Shown: positions 17,293-31,227 of the stretch, one piece after another | Numbering within the stretch: position 1 is the stretch's first letter | Layout of the letters: every line of letters starts with the position of its first letter | NCBI GenBank assembly: GCA_016713305.1 | Contig: JADJPK010000011.1 | Coordinates: 62,001 to 126,000, forward strand | Direction of reading: 5' to 3' | DNA length: 64,000 nt | Source: Betaproteobacteria bacterium | GTDB lineage: Bacteria > Pseudomonadota > Gammaproteobacteria > Burkholderiales > Ga0077523 | Notes under the pieces: generated by a model | The model's input: only the letters and a program-made list of their open reading frames with translations | Database searches by the model: none | Told to the model about the DNA's origin: nothing | Translations under genes and position numbers: made by a program

Positions 17293-19866
17293 TCAGTTCT
17301 CCGCCACCCTCTTGGCGATGTGCGCGAGGGCTTCCTCGACCTGGTCGATGAGGATCAGGCACACGTCGCCGGACTGAAGCCGCGCGAGCGCCGCGTCGAT
17401 GGCCGCGAACTCGCCGCGGATCTCCTCGATGGATCGCGTTCGAGTCGCCTGCTTCAGCCCCGCGCGCAGCAGCGCGAGCACTTCACCATCCGCCCGGCCT
17501 CTCTGTGCGGCATCCTGATAGAGAATCACGTCGTCGAACCCCTCCCCGACGACCTGCGCCTGGTCGAGAATGTCCTGGTCACGCCGGTCGCCGGCAGCGC
17601 TGATCACGATCATCCGGCGCCGCGAAGGAATCGCCTCCAGCGCCTGTGCGAGCGCCAGGATCGCATCCGGGTTGTGTCCGTAGTCCGCGATGACCTTCGC
17701 GCCCCGGAACGCGAATTCGTTGAACCGGCCCGGCACGGTCGCGGCGTCGCTCTCGAAGCGCGCCAGCGCCGATTCGATGCCGGGCCAGGGAACGTCCACC
17801 GCCCACGCAGCGGCGACGGACGCCAGCACGTTCTCCACCTGGAACGGAAGGGTGCCGCCTCGGGTGAGGGGAATGGCGGACAGGGGAATGCGGCGCACTT
17901 CCCGCCGGCCCTCGGCCGCCACGAGATCGCCGCGGTCGGTATACACCGATCGCCTGCCCCGCGCGCGATGCTCGGCGATCACCGGCAGCCCTGGATTGCG
18001 GGCAAAGAAGGTGACCGAGCCCGGGCAAACGCTCGCCATGGACGCCACCCGCGGGTCCGCGGCATTCAGCACCGCCACGCCGTGGGGCGCCACGTTCTGC
18101 ACGATCACCCGCTTGAGCACGGTGAGTTCCTCCACGGTCTCGATGTAATTGAGACCCAGGTGGTCGCCCTTGCCGACGTTGGTCACGATCGCCACGGAGC
18201 AGCGGTCGAATCCCAGACCCTCTCGCAACAATCCCCCACGCGCTGTCTCGAGCACCGCAGCCTCCACATCGGGATGCATCAGCACGTTGCGGGCACTGCG
18301 GGGTCCGCTGCAGTCGCCGCTGTCGATCTGCCGTCCGCCGATGAACACACCGTCGGTATTGGTCATGCCCACGCACAGCCCCGAGGCGGCAATCATCGCG
18401 GTGGTCAGGCGCACCACCGTGGTCTTGCCGTTGGTGCCGGTTACTGCAACGACCGGCACCCGCGCATCGCCGTGGTCGCCGAACATGTCGCGAACGATGG
18501 CTTCGCCGACATCCCGGCCCCGGCCGTAGGAGGGGTGGATGTGCATCCGCAGACCCGGTGCGGCGTTCACCTCGACGATGGCCCCGTTCTGCGACTCCAG
18601 GGATTGCGACACGGTCTGGCAAACGACATCCACGCCGCAGATGTCCAGGCCTACCGTGCGTGCCGCCTCCACCGCACGCTGTGCGAGCTCGGCATGCACG
18701 TCGTCCGTCACGTCGGTGGCCGTGCCGCCCGTGCTCAGATTGGCGTTGTTGCGCAGGACCACCCGGGCGCCTTTCGGCGGGATGGAGTCGGGTTCGAAAC
18801 CCTGGATGCGCAGCCAGGCGTGGGCGATGTCGTCGAACCGGATCTTGGTGAGCGACGTCGCGTGACCTTCCCCTCGCCGCGGGTCCGCGTTCACCTGTTC
18901 GACCAACTGGCGGATCGTGTGTCTTCCGTCGCCGATCACATGGGGCGGTTCCCGCCGAGCGGCCGCCACGAGCCGGTTGCCTACCACCAGCAGGCGGTGA
19001 TCGTGCCCGGGCACGAACCGCTCCACGATCACGTCGGTTTCGTATTCCTGCGCGACGCGGAACGCGATCTCCAGGTGGTCCCGGGTCACGATGTTGGTCG
19101 TCACGCCCTTGCCCTGGTTGCCGTCCCTTGGCTTGACCACCACCGGCGCGCCGATCCGCTCCATCGCCGCCACCGCAGCTTTCAGCGTGTCGACGCACAC
19201 GCCGTCCGGCACGGGAACGCCTGCCGCGGCGAGCAACGACTTGCTGAGCTCCTTGTCCTGGGCGATGGATTCGGCGATGGCGCTGGTGCTGTCGATCTCC
19301 GCAGCCTGGATGCGGCGCTGGTAGCGCCCCCAGCCGAATTGCACGAGGCTGCCTTCGGTGAGCCGCCTGTAGGGAATGCCTCGCGCGACCGCCGCGTGCA
19401 CGATCGCGCCCGTGCTGGGCCCCAGACGGACGTCCTCGTCGAGGTCGTGCAGCTGCTTGAGGGCTGCGTCGAGGTCGAAGGGCCGGTCGGCAAGCGCCGC
19501 CTCGTAGAGTTCGCACGCCAGCCGCAGCGCAAGCCGGCCCACGGCCTCCTCGGTGTATTCGACGATGACGCGATAGGACTCCGGCTTCACGGTGGGGGCC
19601 GTGTGGCTGAAGGTGACGGCGCAACCGGCCTCGGCCTGCAGCCGCAGAAGCGCGAACTCCAGTGCACGGGCTGCCGGCAGCAGTCCCGTGTGGCCGATGG
19701 GCCGGATCGGCCCGATCCCGGGGAAGCGTGCACGCAACCGGGCCTCGAAGCCCGGCATCTGATCGATGGACCGCTCGTGGGCGTCCAGCAGCACCACCAG
19801 TTCCAGCGCCGTGTGCCGCGACCACAGATTGGGTCCGCGCAGCGCCCGGACTCGAGTGACTTCCAT
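17293..19866 (-). CDS. cphA: Cyanophycin synthetase
   Basis: An 857-residue enzyme that builds multi-L-arginyl-poly-L-aspartate, a nitrogen storage polymer, from ATP, Asp and Arg. The order is an N-terminal domain (1-160), an ATP-grasp domain (about 210-465, with VVVKPRDGNQGKGVTTNIV) that adds Asp, and a Mur-ligase-type domain (about 475-857) with an intact P-loop VTGTNGKTTV near 475-485 that adds Arg. The length is typical of CphA. It starts 10 bases after the cphA' gene, so the pair is one transcript. No cyanophycinase gene is in the window. Confidence 0.93.
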   Translation of the reverse strand: MEVTRVRALRGPNLWSRHTALELVVLLDAHERSIDQMPGFEARLRARFPGIGPIRPIGHTGLLPAARALEFALLRLQAEAGCAVTFSHTAPTVKPESYRVIVEYTEEAVGRLALRLACELYEAALADRPFDLDAALKQLHDLDEDVRLGPSTGAIVHAAVARGIPYRRLTEGSLVQFGWGRYQRRIQAAEIDSTSAIAESIAQDKELSKSLLAAAGVPVPDGVCVDTLKAAVAAMERIGAPVVVKPRDGNQGKGVTTNIVTRDHLEIAFRVAQEYETDVIVERFVPGHDHRLLVVGNRLVAAARREPPHVIGDGRHTIRQLVEQVNADPRRGEGHATSLTKIRFDDIAHAWLRIQGFEPDSIPPKGARVVLRNNANLSTGGTATDVTDDVHAELAQRAVEAARTVGLDICGVDVVCQTVSQSLESQNGAIVEVNAAPGLRMHIHPSYGRGRDVGEAIVRDMFGDHGDARVPVVAVTGTNGKTTVVRLTTAMIAASGLCVGMTNTDGVFIGGRQIDSGDCSGPRSARNVLMHPDVEAAVLETARGGLLREGLGFDRCSVAIVTNVGKGDHLGLNYIETVEELTVLKRVIVQNVAPHGVAVLNAADPRVASMASVCPGSVTFFARNPGLPVIAEHRARGRRSVYTDRGDLVAAEGRREVRRIPLSAIPLTRGGTLPFQVENVLASVAAAWAVDVPWPGIESALARFESDAATVPGRFNEFAFRGAKVIADYGHNPDAILALAQALEAIPSRRRMIVISAAGDRRDQDILDQAQVVGEGFDDVILYQDAAQRGRADGEVLALLRAGLKQATRTRSIEEIRGEFAAIDAALARLQSGDVCLILIDQVEEALAHIAKRVAEN

Positions 19867-19876
19867 GATCGGATCC

Positions 19877-21923
19877 TCAGTTCGGGGGCGGCGTCCCGGT
19901 CACACACGCGGGATCGAAGGTTTCGAGGCCGGTCCGGAGGGTTTCGAACGGAACACCGAGGGACCAGGCGGCGGCCACGGCGGCAAGCGTACGGACAACG
20001 GCGGGCGCCATGTGCGGGCCCTGGACGTACGGGACGTCCGACAGATGAACGATGGGGACATCGGTGGTGCCCGTGGATACCGTGATGCGGCCGTCACGGA
20101 CACTTGCCGAACATCCGCCATCCGCGCGCTGACGGACGATCGCCGGGTTGTCCGGACTCGCCGCGATCAGCACGACCCCTGCCGTCGCTCAGCCCGGCCA
20201 TTTCCAGCGCGGCAGGATCGTCGGCATTCAGCACGGCCGTTCCGCCGGGCAGTACCACGTCGATCTGCGTGCGGAACACCTTGAAGAGGTCCTCCATGGT
20301 GTCGATGCTCCGCTCGGGCATCGCGTCGCCCGCGTCGATACCCATCACGATTCCCACCTGGCACCGGTCGTAGGCGAGCCCTTCGGCCGCCAGGGTGCGG
20401 GCCGAGGACTCGATCACGGCCGCATCCAGGAACCGGTTCATGAGGAGCTTGCGGCCGTAGCCCCAACCTGTGGCGTCAGACGCTTCGATCCGCCGGCCGC
20501 GCAGATACAGCCCCTCCCGGCACGCCAGACCTGCCGCCACGCCGTCGAGATCCAGCAGATGTCCGATGAGCAGCGTCACTGTCGCCGCGTCCCGGCTGCC
20601 TGCCACGCCCACGACGGGAATGCGCCCGTCTTCCTCAGCCGGAAACAGGTGGTCGACGATTGCCCTGCCCACCGGACGGCCCGGTCCGTTGGCGGGGCGC
20701 AGATGAAATTGCAGGCCCGGTCCGGCGTTGACCTCGACGATGGCGCCATTCTGTTCCGCGAGCGGTCTGCCGATGTCTTCCGCCACGAGATCGATGCCCG
20801 CGATGTCGAGGCCCACCATCCGCGCGGCCAGCACGACCGTCCGCGCGACGTCCGGATGAACCTCGTCCGTGACGTCCATCGCCATGTTGCCGTTGCGCTG
20901 GATCAGCACGCGCGTACCGGCGGAAGGCACCGAATGCGGTTCGAGCCCCTGGTGGGAAAGCTCCAGCCGGGCCGCAGCATCGATGCGCACGAAATTGAGC
21001 GGGTGGTCCTCCGTGGCTCCCCGCCGGGGATCGCTGTTCAACTGCGACTCGATGAGCGCTTCCACGGTCGAGCGGCCATCGCCGGTCACATAGGCGATGT
21101 CCCCCCGGGACGCCGCGACCATGCGGTCGCCCACCACCAGCAGGCGGTGCTCGCTGCCGCGAATGAACTGCTCGACCAGCACTCCCGACCCTTCGTCCTG
21201 CGCGACGGCGTAGGCCTTCTCGATCTCCGCCTGCGTGGCAAGACCGAGAAAGACGCCGCGGCCGTGATTGCCGTCCTGTGGCTTCACGACCACGGGCAGT
21301 CCCACCTCGAGGGCGGCGTCCCAGGCGTCCTCGGGGCTGTCGACCGCGCGGCCCTGGGGCACGGGCATTCCGCAGGACTCCAGCAGCTGCTTGGTCAGAT
21401 TCTTGTCACGGGAGATGCTCTCGCCGATGGCGCTGGTCCGGTCCGTCTCCGCCGTCCAGATGCGGCGCTGCCGGCTGCCATAGCCGAGCTGGACCAGGTT
21501 GCCGTCGTTCAACCGGATGGCGGGGATCTTCCGCTCCTCGGCGCCGGCGGCGATCGCCGCCGTGCTGGGTCCCAGACAGAGGGAATCGCTCATCCGGCGG
21601 ACCCGGGCGACGGCGGCCGCGACGTCGTACGAGCTTCCGTCCATGGCGGCCAGGACCAGATCGCGCGCCATCTCCACGGCCGCCAGGGTGACGTCGTCGT
21701 GCCACGACGTCACGACCATCTTGTAGACGCCCCGGGCGGGCGTCTCGCGCGTCCGGCCGAATCCGCCGGGCATGCCGGCAAGCGTCTGCAGGCCGGGAAT
21801 CCGGTCGGAGGGGGAATCCTCGAGTGCGCCGATGTCGATCAGGCATTCGAGCACCGGACCGTAGGTCCACATGTTGGGGCCGCGCAGGGAGGTGACGCCG
21901 AGAATCTCGATGTTTCTTTGCAT
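19877..21923 (-). CDS. Cyanophycin synthetase paralogue CphA' with degenerate P-loop (apparent frameshift)
   Basis: A shorter paralogue (about 681 residues when joined) with the same N-terminal and ATP-grasp domains (VVVKPQDGNHGRGVFLG). Its Mur-ligase domain is shortened, and the P-loop reads VAGSRDAATVTL near residues 435-450 instead of VTGTNGKTTV, so the second active site is probably dead. A paired CphA/CphA' arrangement is known in betaproteobacteria such as Cupriavidus. The frame breaks at a C4 run (20176-20179, G4 on the coding strand). Removing one G joins LSDGR to VVLIAASPDNPAI and carries the reading through to the stop at 19877. The role of CphA' is unsettled; it may prime or extend the polymer with CphA. 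Confidence 0.85.
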
Positions 21924-21937
21924 GGTTCTTGTCGAAT

Positions 21938-21962
21938 TGCCCGGGCCGGGAGGGCCCGGGCA
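21938..21962 (-). promoter_or_regulatory. GC-rich stem-loop in the cphA' leader
   Basis: A perfect 10-bp inverted repeat TGCCCGGGCC-GGGAG-GGCCCGGGCA, 14 bases upstream of the cphA' ATG in the divergent region. It could be an operator or an RNA structure that masks translation of cphA'. No T-run follows. Confidence 0.5.
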
Positions 21963-22086
21963 CCGGGCAAACGCACCAGTGTTTCAGGCGGTTTACATGT
22001 CATGGACACTTTCGGTCGAACCCGGCACATCGGTTGAGGTACCCTCGGGCGTCGCCCCGTGAGGCAGGATACCTTTCGCATTCCCC

Positions 22087-24411
22087 ATGTCCGACCTTCC
22101 CCCGCCGCTTCCGGCACCGGCCAGGACTCCCGATCCCGACCGGGCCGCAACCGCCGCAGGACTTCCCGAACCCTGGGCGGGCGAGATCCGGGGGTGCCTG
22201 GAGTCAGGCGAAAGCATCGTCGCGTGGCTGATGACGGACCTGGACGAACGGCTGCATTTCCGGCGCGGCATCGTCGTGCTTACCGACCGGCGCCTTCTGT
22301 CGGGCGCGCCGGGGCAACCGATCCGTCACTGGAGCACCGGCGCCGCGCTCGACCTGCGGCTGAGCGATCACGCGGGAGCCGGCAACCTCGAACTGTTCCA
22401 GGGCGGGACGCGGCTCTCCCGGTGGCGATTCACCCTGGCCGCCAACGCCGCGGCCCGGCGGCTCCTGGAGCGATTCGAGGACCGACGGTCGGGCGGAACG
22501 CAGGCGACGGATTTCTCTGCCTGCGAGCAATGTGGGGCACCGCTCGGTCCGGAGGGCGAGTGCCCGCGATGCGAAGCCGATTCCGACCGTCCGCCCACGC
22601 CGCGGAATCTGTTTCGCCTCTGGCGATTCGCCCGGCCTTACCGTGCGAAGCTCTTCCTCGGATTCGTCCTGACGCTCCTTGCCACCTCCGCCACGCTGGT
22701 GCCGCCCTATCTCACTCTGCCGCTCATGGACCGCGTGCTGATTCCCTACGGCAACGGCGTGCCCATCGATTTCGGCCTCGTCACCGTGCTGCTGTCGGCG
22801 CTCCTGGCGTCGGTGGTGTTGGCATGGGGGCTGGGCTGGGCGCGCACCTATGTGCTGGCGCTGGTGAGCGAACGTATCGGCGCGGACCTGCGCACGGCGA
22901 CTTACGAACACCTCCTGCGGCTTTCGCTCGAGTACTTCGGCGGGCGGCGCACCGGCGATCTCATGGCCCGCATCGGGTCCGAGACGGATCGCATCTGCCT
23001 GTTCCTTTCGCTGCACCTGCTCGATTTCGCCACCGACGTGCTGATGATCGCCATGACCGCGGTCGTGCTCTTCACCATCGACCCCTGGCTCGCACTCATC
23101 ACGCTGCTGCCGCTGCCGTTCATCGCCTGGCTCATCCATCTGGTGCGCGACCGGCTGCGGCACGGTTTCGAAAAGGTGGACCGCGTGTGGGGCGAGGTCA
23201 ACAACGTGCTGGCGGACACGATTCCGGGCATCCGCGTAGTGAAGGCATTCGCGCAGGAGCAGCGCGAGGCCGCGCGGTTCCGCGAAGCCAACCGCCACAA
23301 CCTCGCCGTCAACGACCGCGTGAACTTCACCTGGTCGGTGTTCTCTCCCACGGTCACCCTCCTGACGGAGGCAGGCCTGCTCGTCGTCTGGGCCTTCGGC
23401 ATCTGGCAGGTGTCCAGAAGCGAGATCACGGTCGGTGTGCTCACGGCGTTCCTGGCGTACATCGGCCGCTTCTACACGAGGCTCGACTCCATGAGCCGCA
23501 TCGTGTCCTTCACGCAGAAGGCGGCGGCGGGGGCCAAGCGCATCTTCGAGATTCTCGATCACGTCTCCAGCGTGCCGGAACCCGCGAAGCCGGTGCCGCT
23601 CGGCGACGTCACGGGGCGCATCGAACTGCGCAACGTGCACTTCCGCTATGGCAACCGCGCCGTGCTGAAGAGGCTCGACCTGGACATCCGTCCTGGAGAG
23701 ATGATCGGCCTCGTTGGGCACAGCGGCTCGGGCAAGAGCACGCTGGTCAATCTCATCTGCCGCTTCTACGACGTCACCGAAGGCGCCATCCTGCTCGACG
23801 GGACAGACCTGCGCGCGTTCTCCGTTCCAGACTACCGCCGCCACATCGGTCTCGTGCTGCAGGAGCCTTTCCTGTTCTTCGGCACCATCGCGGAGAACAT
23901 CGCCTATGGCCGGCCGCAGGCGAGCCGCGCCGAGATCATCGCGGCGGCCCGGGCGGCGCACGCGCACGAGTTCATCCTGCGGCTGCCACACGGGTACGAC
24001 TCGCTCGTCGGAGAACGCGGACAGGCATTGTCCGGAGGGGAGCGACAGCGCATCTCGATCGCGCGGGCGCTACTCATCGATCCGCGCCTGCTGATCCTCG
24101 ACGAAGCGACATCGTCGGTGGACACGCAGACGGAAAAGGAAATCCAGAAGGCGCTGGACAACCTTGTGCGCGGACGCACCACCATCGCCGTCGCCCACCG
24201 CCTGAGCACGCTGCGGCGCGCGGATCGTCTGGTCGTGCTCGATCGCGGCGAAGTCGTGGAGGTGGGGCCGCACGACGAACTGATGGCGCGCGAGGGCGCA
24301 TATTTCCGCCTGTATCAGGCGCAGGCACGCAACGTCGATGGCCCGGAGGAGGACGACGCGCCCGCTGCCGCGCAGCCGCATCCTTTGCGAGTGGCCGGAG
24401 GTGCCGCATGA
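22087..24411 (+). CDS. Cyanophycin-locus ABC exporter with PH-like and zinc-ribbon N-terminal extension
   Basis: A 774-residue ABC half-transporter. Residues 1-130 look like a bacterial PH-type domain (GIVVLTDRRLL core). A zinc ribbon follows with C146xxC149 and C159xxC162. A six-helix exporter membrane domain spans about 185-480. The ATPase domain has Walker A GHSGSGKST (544-552), signature LSGGERQ (648-654), Walker B with D672-E673, and the H-loop AHRLS. A homodimeric export machine is expected. Genes like this recur next to cphA in betaproteobacteria, and a DUF1854 gene overlaps it by four bases. The transported substrate is unknown. Export of a peptide or lipid linked to cyanophycin use is only a guess. 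Confidence 0.9.
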   Translation: MSDLPPPLPAPARTPDPDRAATAAGLPEPWAGEIRGCLESGESIVAWLMTDLDERLHFRRGIVVLTDRRLLSGAPGQPIRHWSTGAALDLRLSDHAGAGNLELFQGGTRLSRWRFTLAANAAARRLLERFEDRRSGGTQATDFSACEQCGAPLGPEGECPRCEADSDRPPTPRNLFRLWRFARPYRAKLFLGFVLTLLATSATLVPPYLTLPLMDRVLIPYGNGVPIDFGLVTVLLSALLASVVLAWGLGWARTYVLALVSERIGADLRTATYEHLLRLSLEYFGGRRTGDLMARIGSETDRICLFLSLHLLDFATDVLMIAMTAVVLFTIDPWLALITLLPLPFIAWLIHLVRDRLRHGFEKVDRVWGEVNNVLADTIPGIRVVKAFAQEQREAARFREANRHNLAVNDRVNFTWSVFSPTVTLLTEAGLLVVWAFGIWQVSRSEITVGVLTAFLAYIGRFYTRLDSMSRIVSFTQKAAAGAKRIFEILDHVSSVPEPAKPVPLGDVTGRIELRNVHFRYGNRAVLKRLDLDIRPGEMIGLVGHSGSGKSTLVNLICRFYDVTEGAILLDGTDLRAFSVPDYRRHIGLVLQEPFLFFGTIAENIAYGRPQASRAEIIAAARAAHAHEFILRLPHGYDSLVGERGQALSGGERQRISIARALLIDPRLLILDEATSSVDTQTEKEIQKALDNLVRGRTTIAVAHRLSTLRRADRLVVLDRGEVVEVGPHDELMAREGAYFRLYQAQARNVDGPEEDDAPAAAQPHPLRVAGGAA

Positions 24412-24899
24412 CGGCAGGAGAGACAAGCCGGGCGACGAATGACTTCACGCTCGTGCGGACGGCCGCGGGGCGTCTCGCGTTCGTCGGCCCGACGGGCGAA
24501 GCGCATCACGGTGTCGTGCCGGTGCGCGCGTTTCCCATTTCGTCGCCGGACGAATCGATCTCGCTCGTGACCTCCGACGGACACGAACTCGCATGGATCG
24601 ACCGCCTCGCGGACGTGCCGGACGACATCCGGTCCCTCATCGAGGAAGAACTCGCCGCCCGCGATTTCGTTCCGGAGATCCGCCGCATCCGCGCCGTGTC
24701 GTCCTTCGCGACACCCAGCACGTGGACAGTCGACACCGATCGAGGCGAGACCACTTTCGTGCTGCGCGGCGAAGACGACATCCGGCGGATGAGCCACGCC
24801 ATGCTGCTGATCGCGGATTCCAACGGCGTGCAATACCTCATCCGCGATCAGAAGGCCCTGGACCGCGCGAGCCGGCGGTTGCTCGATCGGTTCCTTTGA
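24408..24899 (+). CDS. DUF1854 protein linked to the cyanophycin-locus ABC exporter
   Basis: A 163-residue soluble protein of the DUF1854 family. Its ATG overlaps the TGA of the ABC exporter (ATGA), showing tight coupling. Motifs include the opening TLVRTAAGRLAFVGPTGEAH, PVRAFPISSPDESISLV, and RIRAVSSFATPSTWTVDT followed by a DRGETTFVLRGEDDIRR segment. The sequence suggests a beta-sandwich with a helical end and has no signal peptide. The family occurs beside cyanophycin synthetase genes and this exporter type, but its biochemical role is not known. A regulator or substrate adaptor of the exporter is a reasonable inference. Confidence 0.85.
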   Translation: MTAGETSRATNDFTLVRTAAGRLAFVGPTGEAHHGVVPVRAFPISSPDESISLVTSDGHELAWIDRLADVPDDIRSLIEEELAARDFVPEIRRIRAVSSFATPSTWTVDTDRGETTFVLRGEDDIRRMSHAMLLIADSNGVQYLIRDQKALDRASRRLLDRFL

Positions 24900-24912
24900 C
24901 GGGTTGCTTCGA

Positions 24913-25766
24913 ATGATGAGAATTCCTCCGGACATCATCCCGTCGGAACGCGCCTTGGAATGCGCGTGCACGCTGATCGCGGGCGCCGACGCGCTGCTCG
25001 TCACGGCGGGTGCCGGCATGGGCATCGATTCGGGCCTGCCGGATTTCCGCGGCCCGGGCGGTTTCTGGCGGGCCTATCCCGCGCTGGGCAGGCGAGGCAT
25101 CGATTTCACGGATATCGCCTCGCCCGCTGCCTTCGACGCGCTCCCGCGCCTGGCCTGGGGCTTCTACGGTCACAGGCTGGCCCTGTACCGGGCGACCCGT
25201 CCCCACAAGGGCTTTGCCATCCTGCGGCGCCTGGGAAAGCGCACGAAGAATGGTCTGCGGGTGTTCACCTCCAACGTCGATGGTCAGTTCCAGAAGGCCG
25301 GCGTCTCCGAGGATCACGTCGCCGAGTGCCACGGTTCGATCCACTGGCTGCAGTGCCTGCAGAACTGCGGCCGCAGGCCCTGGACCGCAGATGGCATTGC
25401 ACCGGATGTCGACGAGGAAACCTGCGAGTGGCGGGGGCGTTGCCCACGTGCCCCGATTGCGGGGGTCTCGCGCGCCCGAACATCCTGATGTTCGGCGACT
25501 ACGGGTGGACGGGTAGCCGTTACTCCAGGCAGGAAGAGCAGCTCGAACGCTGGCTCGGTCGCGCACGGGCGCTGGTGGTGATCGAAGTGGGTGCGGGCAC
25601 GGCGATTCCGTCAGCGCGCCGTTTTGGAGAGTGGACGCGAGCGCCCATCATCCGGATCAATCCTCGAGAGCCGGAGATCCGGGGCGAGCGCGACGTTTCC
25701 TTGCCTCTCGGCGCGCTGGATGCCCTGCAGTTCCTGGAGGCACGGCTCGACAACGCTCGCGCTTGA
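24913..25766 (+). CDS. SIR2-family NAD-dependent deacetylase (apparent frameshift)
   Basis: A sirtuin of about 284 residues when joined. The NAD-binding motif reads GAGMGIDSGLPDFRG. The usual TQNID motif is TSNVD, the catalytic His is in AECHGSIHW, and zinc cysteines lie in CLQNC and LPTCPDCGG. The frame breaks in a G5 run at 25433-25437. One added G gives ETCEWRGALPTCPDCGG and restores the reading through RPNILMFGDYGW to the stop at 25766. The start at 24913 is 13 bases after the DUF1854 stop, so it is probably the third gene of the exporter operon. The loss of the motif Gln may lower classical deacylase activity. It may act on a metabolite-modified lysine or serve as an NAD sensor. Confidence 0.8.
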
Positions 25767-25810
25767 TCGAGGGCCGGGGGTGGGCGCGGCCGGTCAATGG
25801 CCGGAGAGCC

Positions 25811-28552
<2,742 letters not shown>

Positions 28553-28918
28553 CCGGACCTCGTCGTGTTCTTGTTCGGGGGCAGGCGCGAACGCGGATGA
28601 ACCTGTCCCTTCGACCGGCGGCTGACCGATATCGATCGGGCGGCTCCGTGTCGGGGACATCCCCTGGCTCTGCATTCATCCGCCGCGTCTCCTGCACGGT
28701 GACACGGATTCCACAATTCCCGCGCGCGCCGTTGCTGCCGGACGCGCTGCCTCCGCACGATGCATGGGTGCGGCCGGGCGGGTGGAGGACTCGGTTCCAC
28801 CCGTTACATTCGTTTATCGACGGGGCCCCACGGGTCCGAAGCACCCGGCTCGGCGGGGCCCGGCCTTGCTCGCCACTTCGAGACCGGCGGGACGGGACGC
28901 CTCCTGCGTTCCCTCCCG
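28553..28918. other. Intergenic stretch between the fatty-acid gene and the sensor kinase
   Basis: The minus-strand FadJ-type gene ends at 28919 and the kinase starts at 28552 (or 28675 if the upstream ATG is used). I see no other gene here. The kinase promoter should lie in this stretch. Confidence 0.4.
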
Positions 28919-31018
<2,100 letters not shown>

Positions 31019-31227
31019 GGCGATCTCTGGAATGAATCGAAACGGCGCCGGGGTGCGGCAGGGAGGGGAACTTTAGCATTCCTGCCAGGCACGGCCGCGT
31101 GTACGGCGCCCTGCGCGAACCCGGCGGACGCAGTGGAGGTATGAAGATCTTCATCATGACATCCGGGTGAGCGGCGTGTTACACCGTCTCCTGGCTGGGA
31201 AGGCCTGATCTTCCGCGGGAGGGCGCC

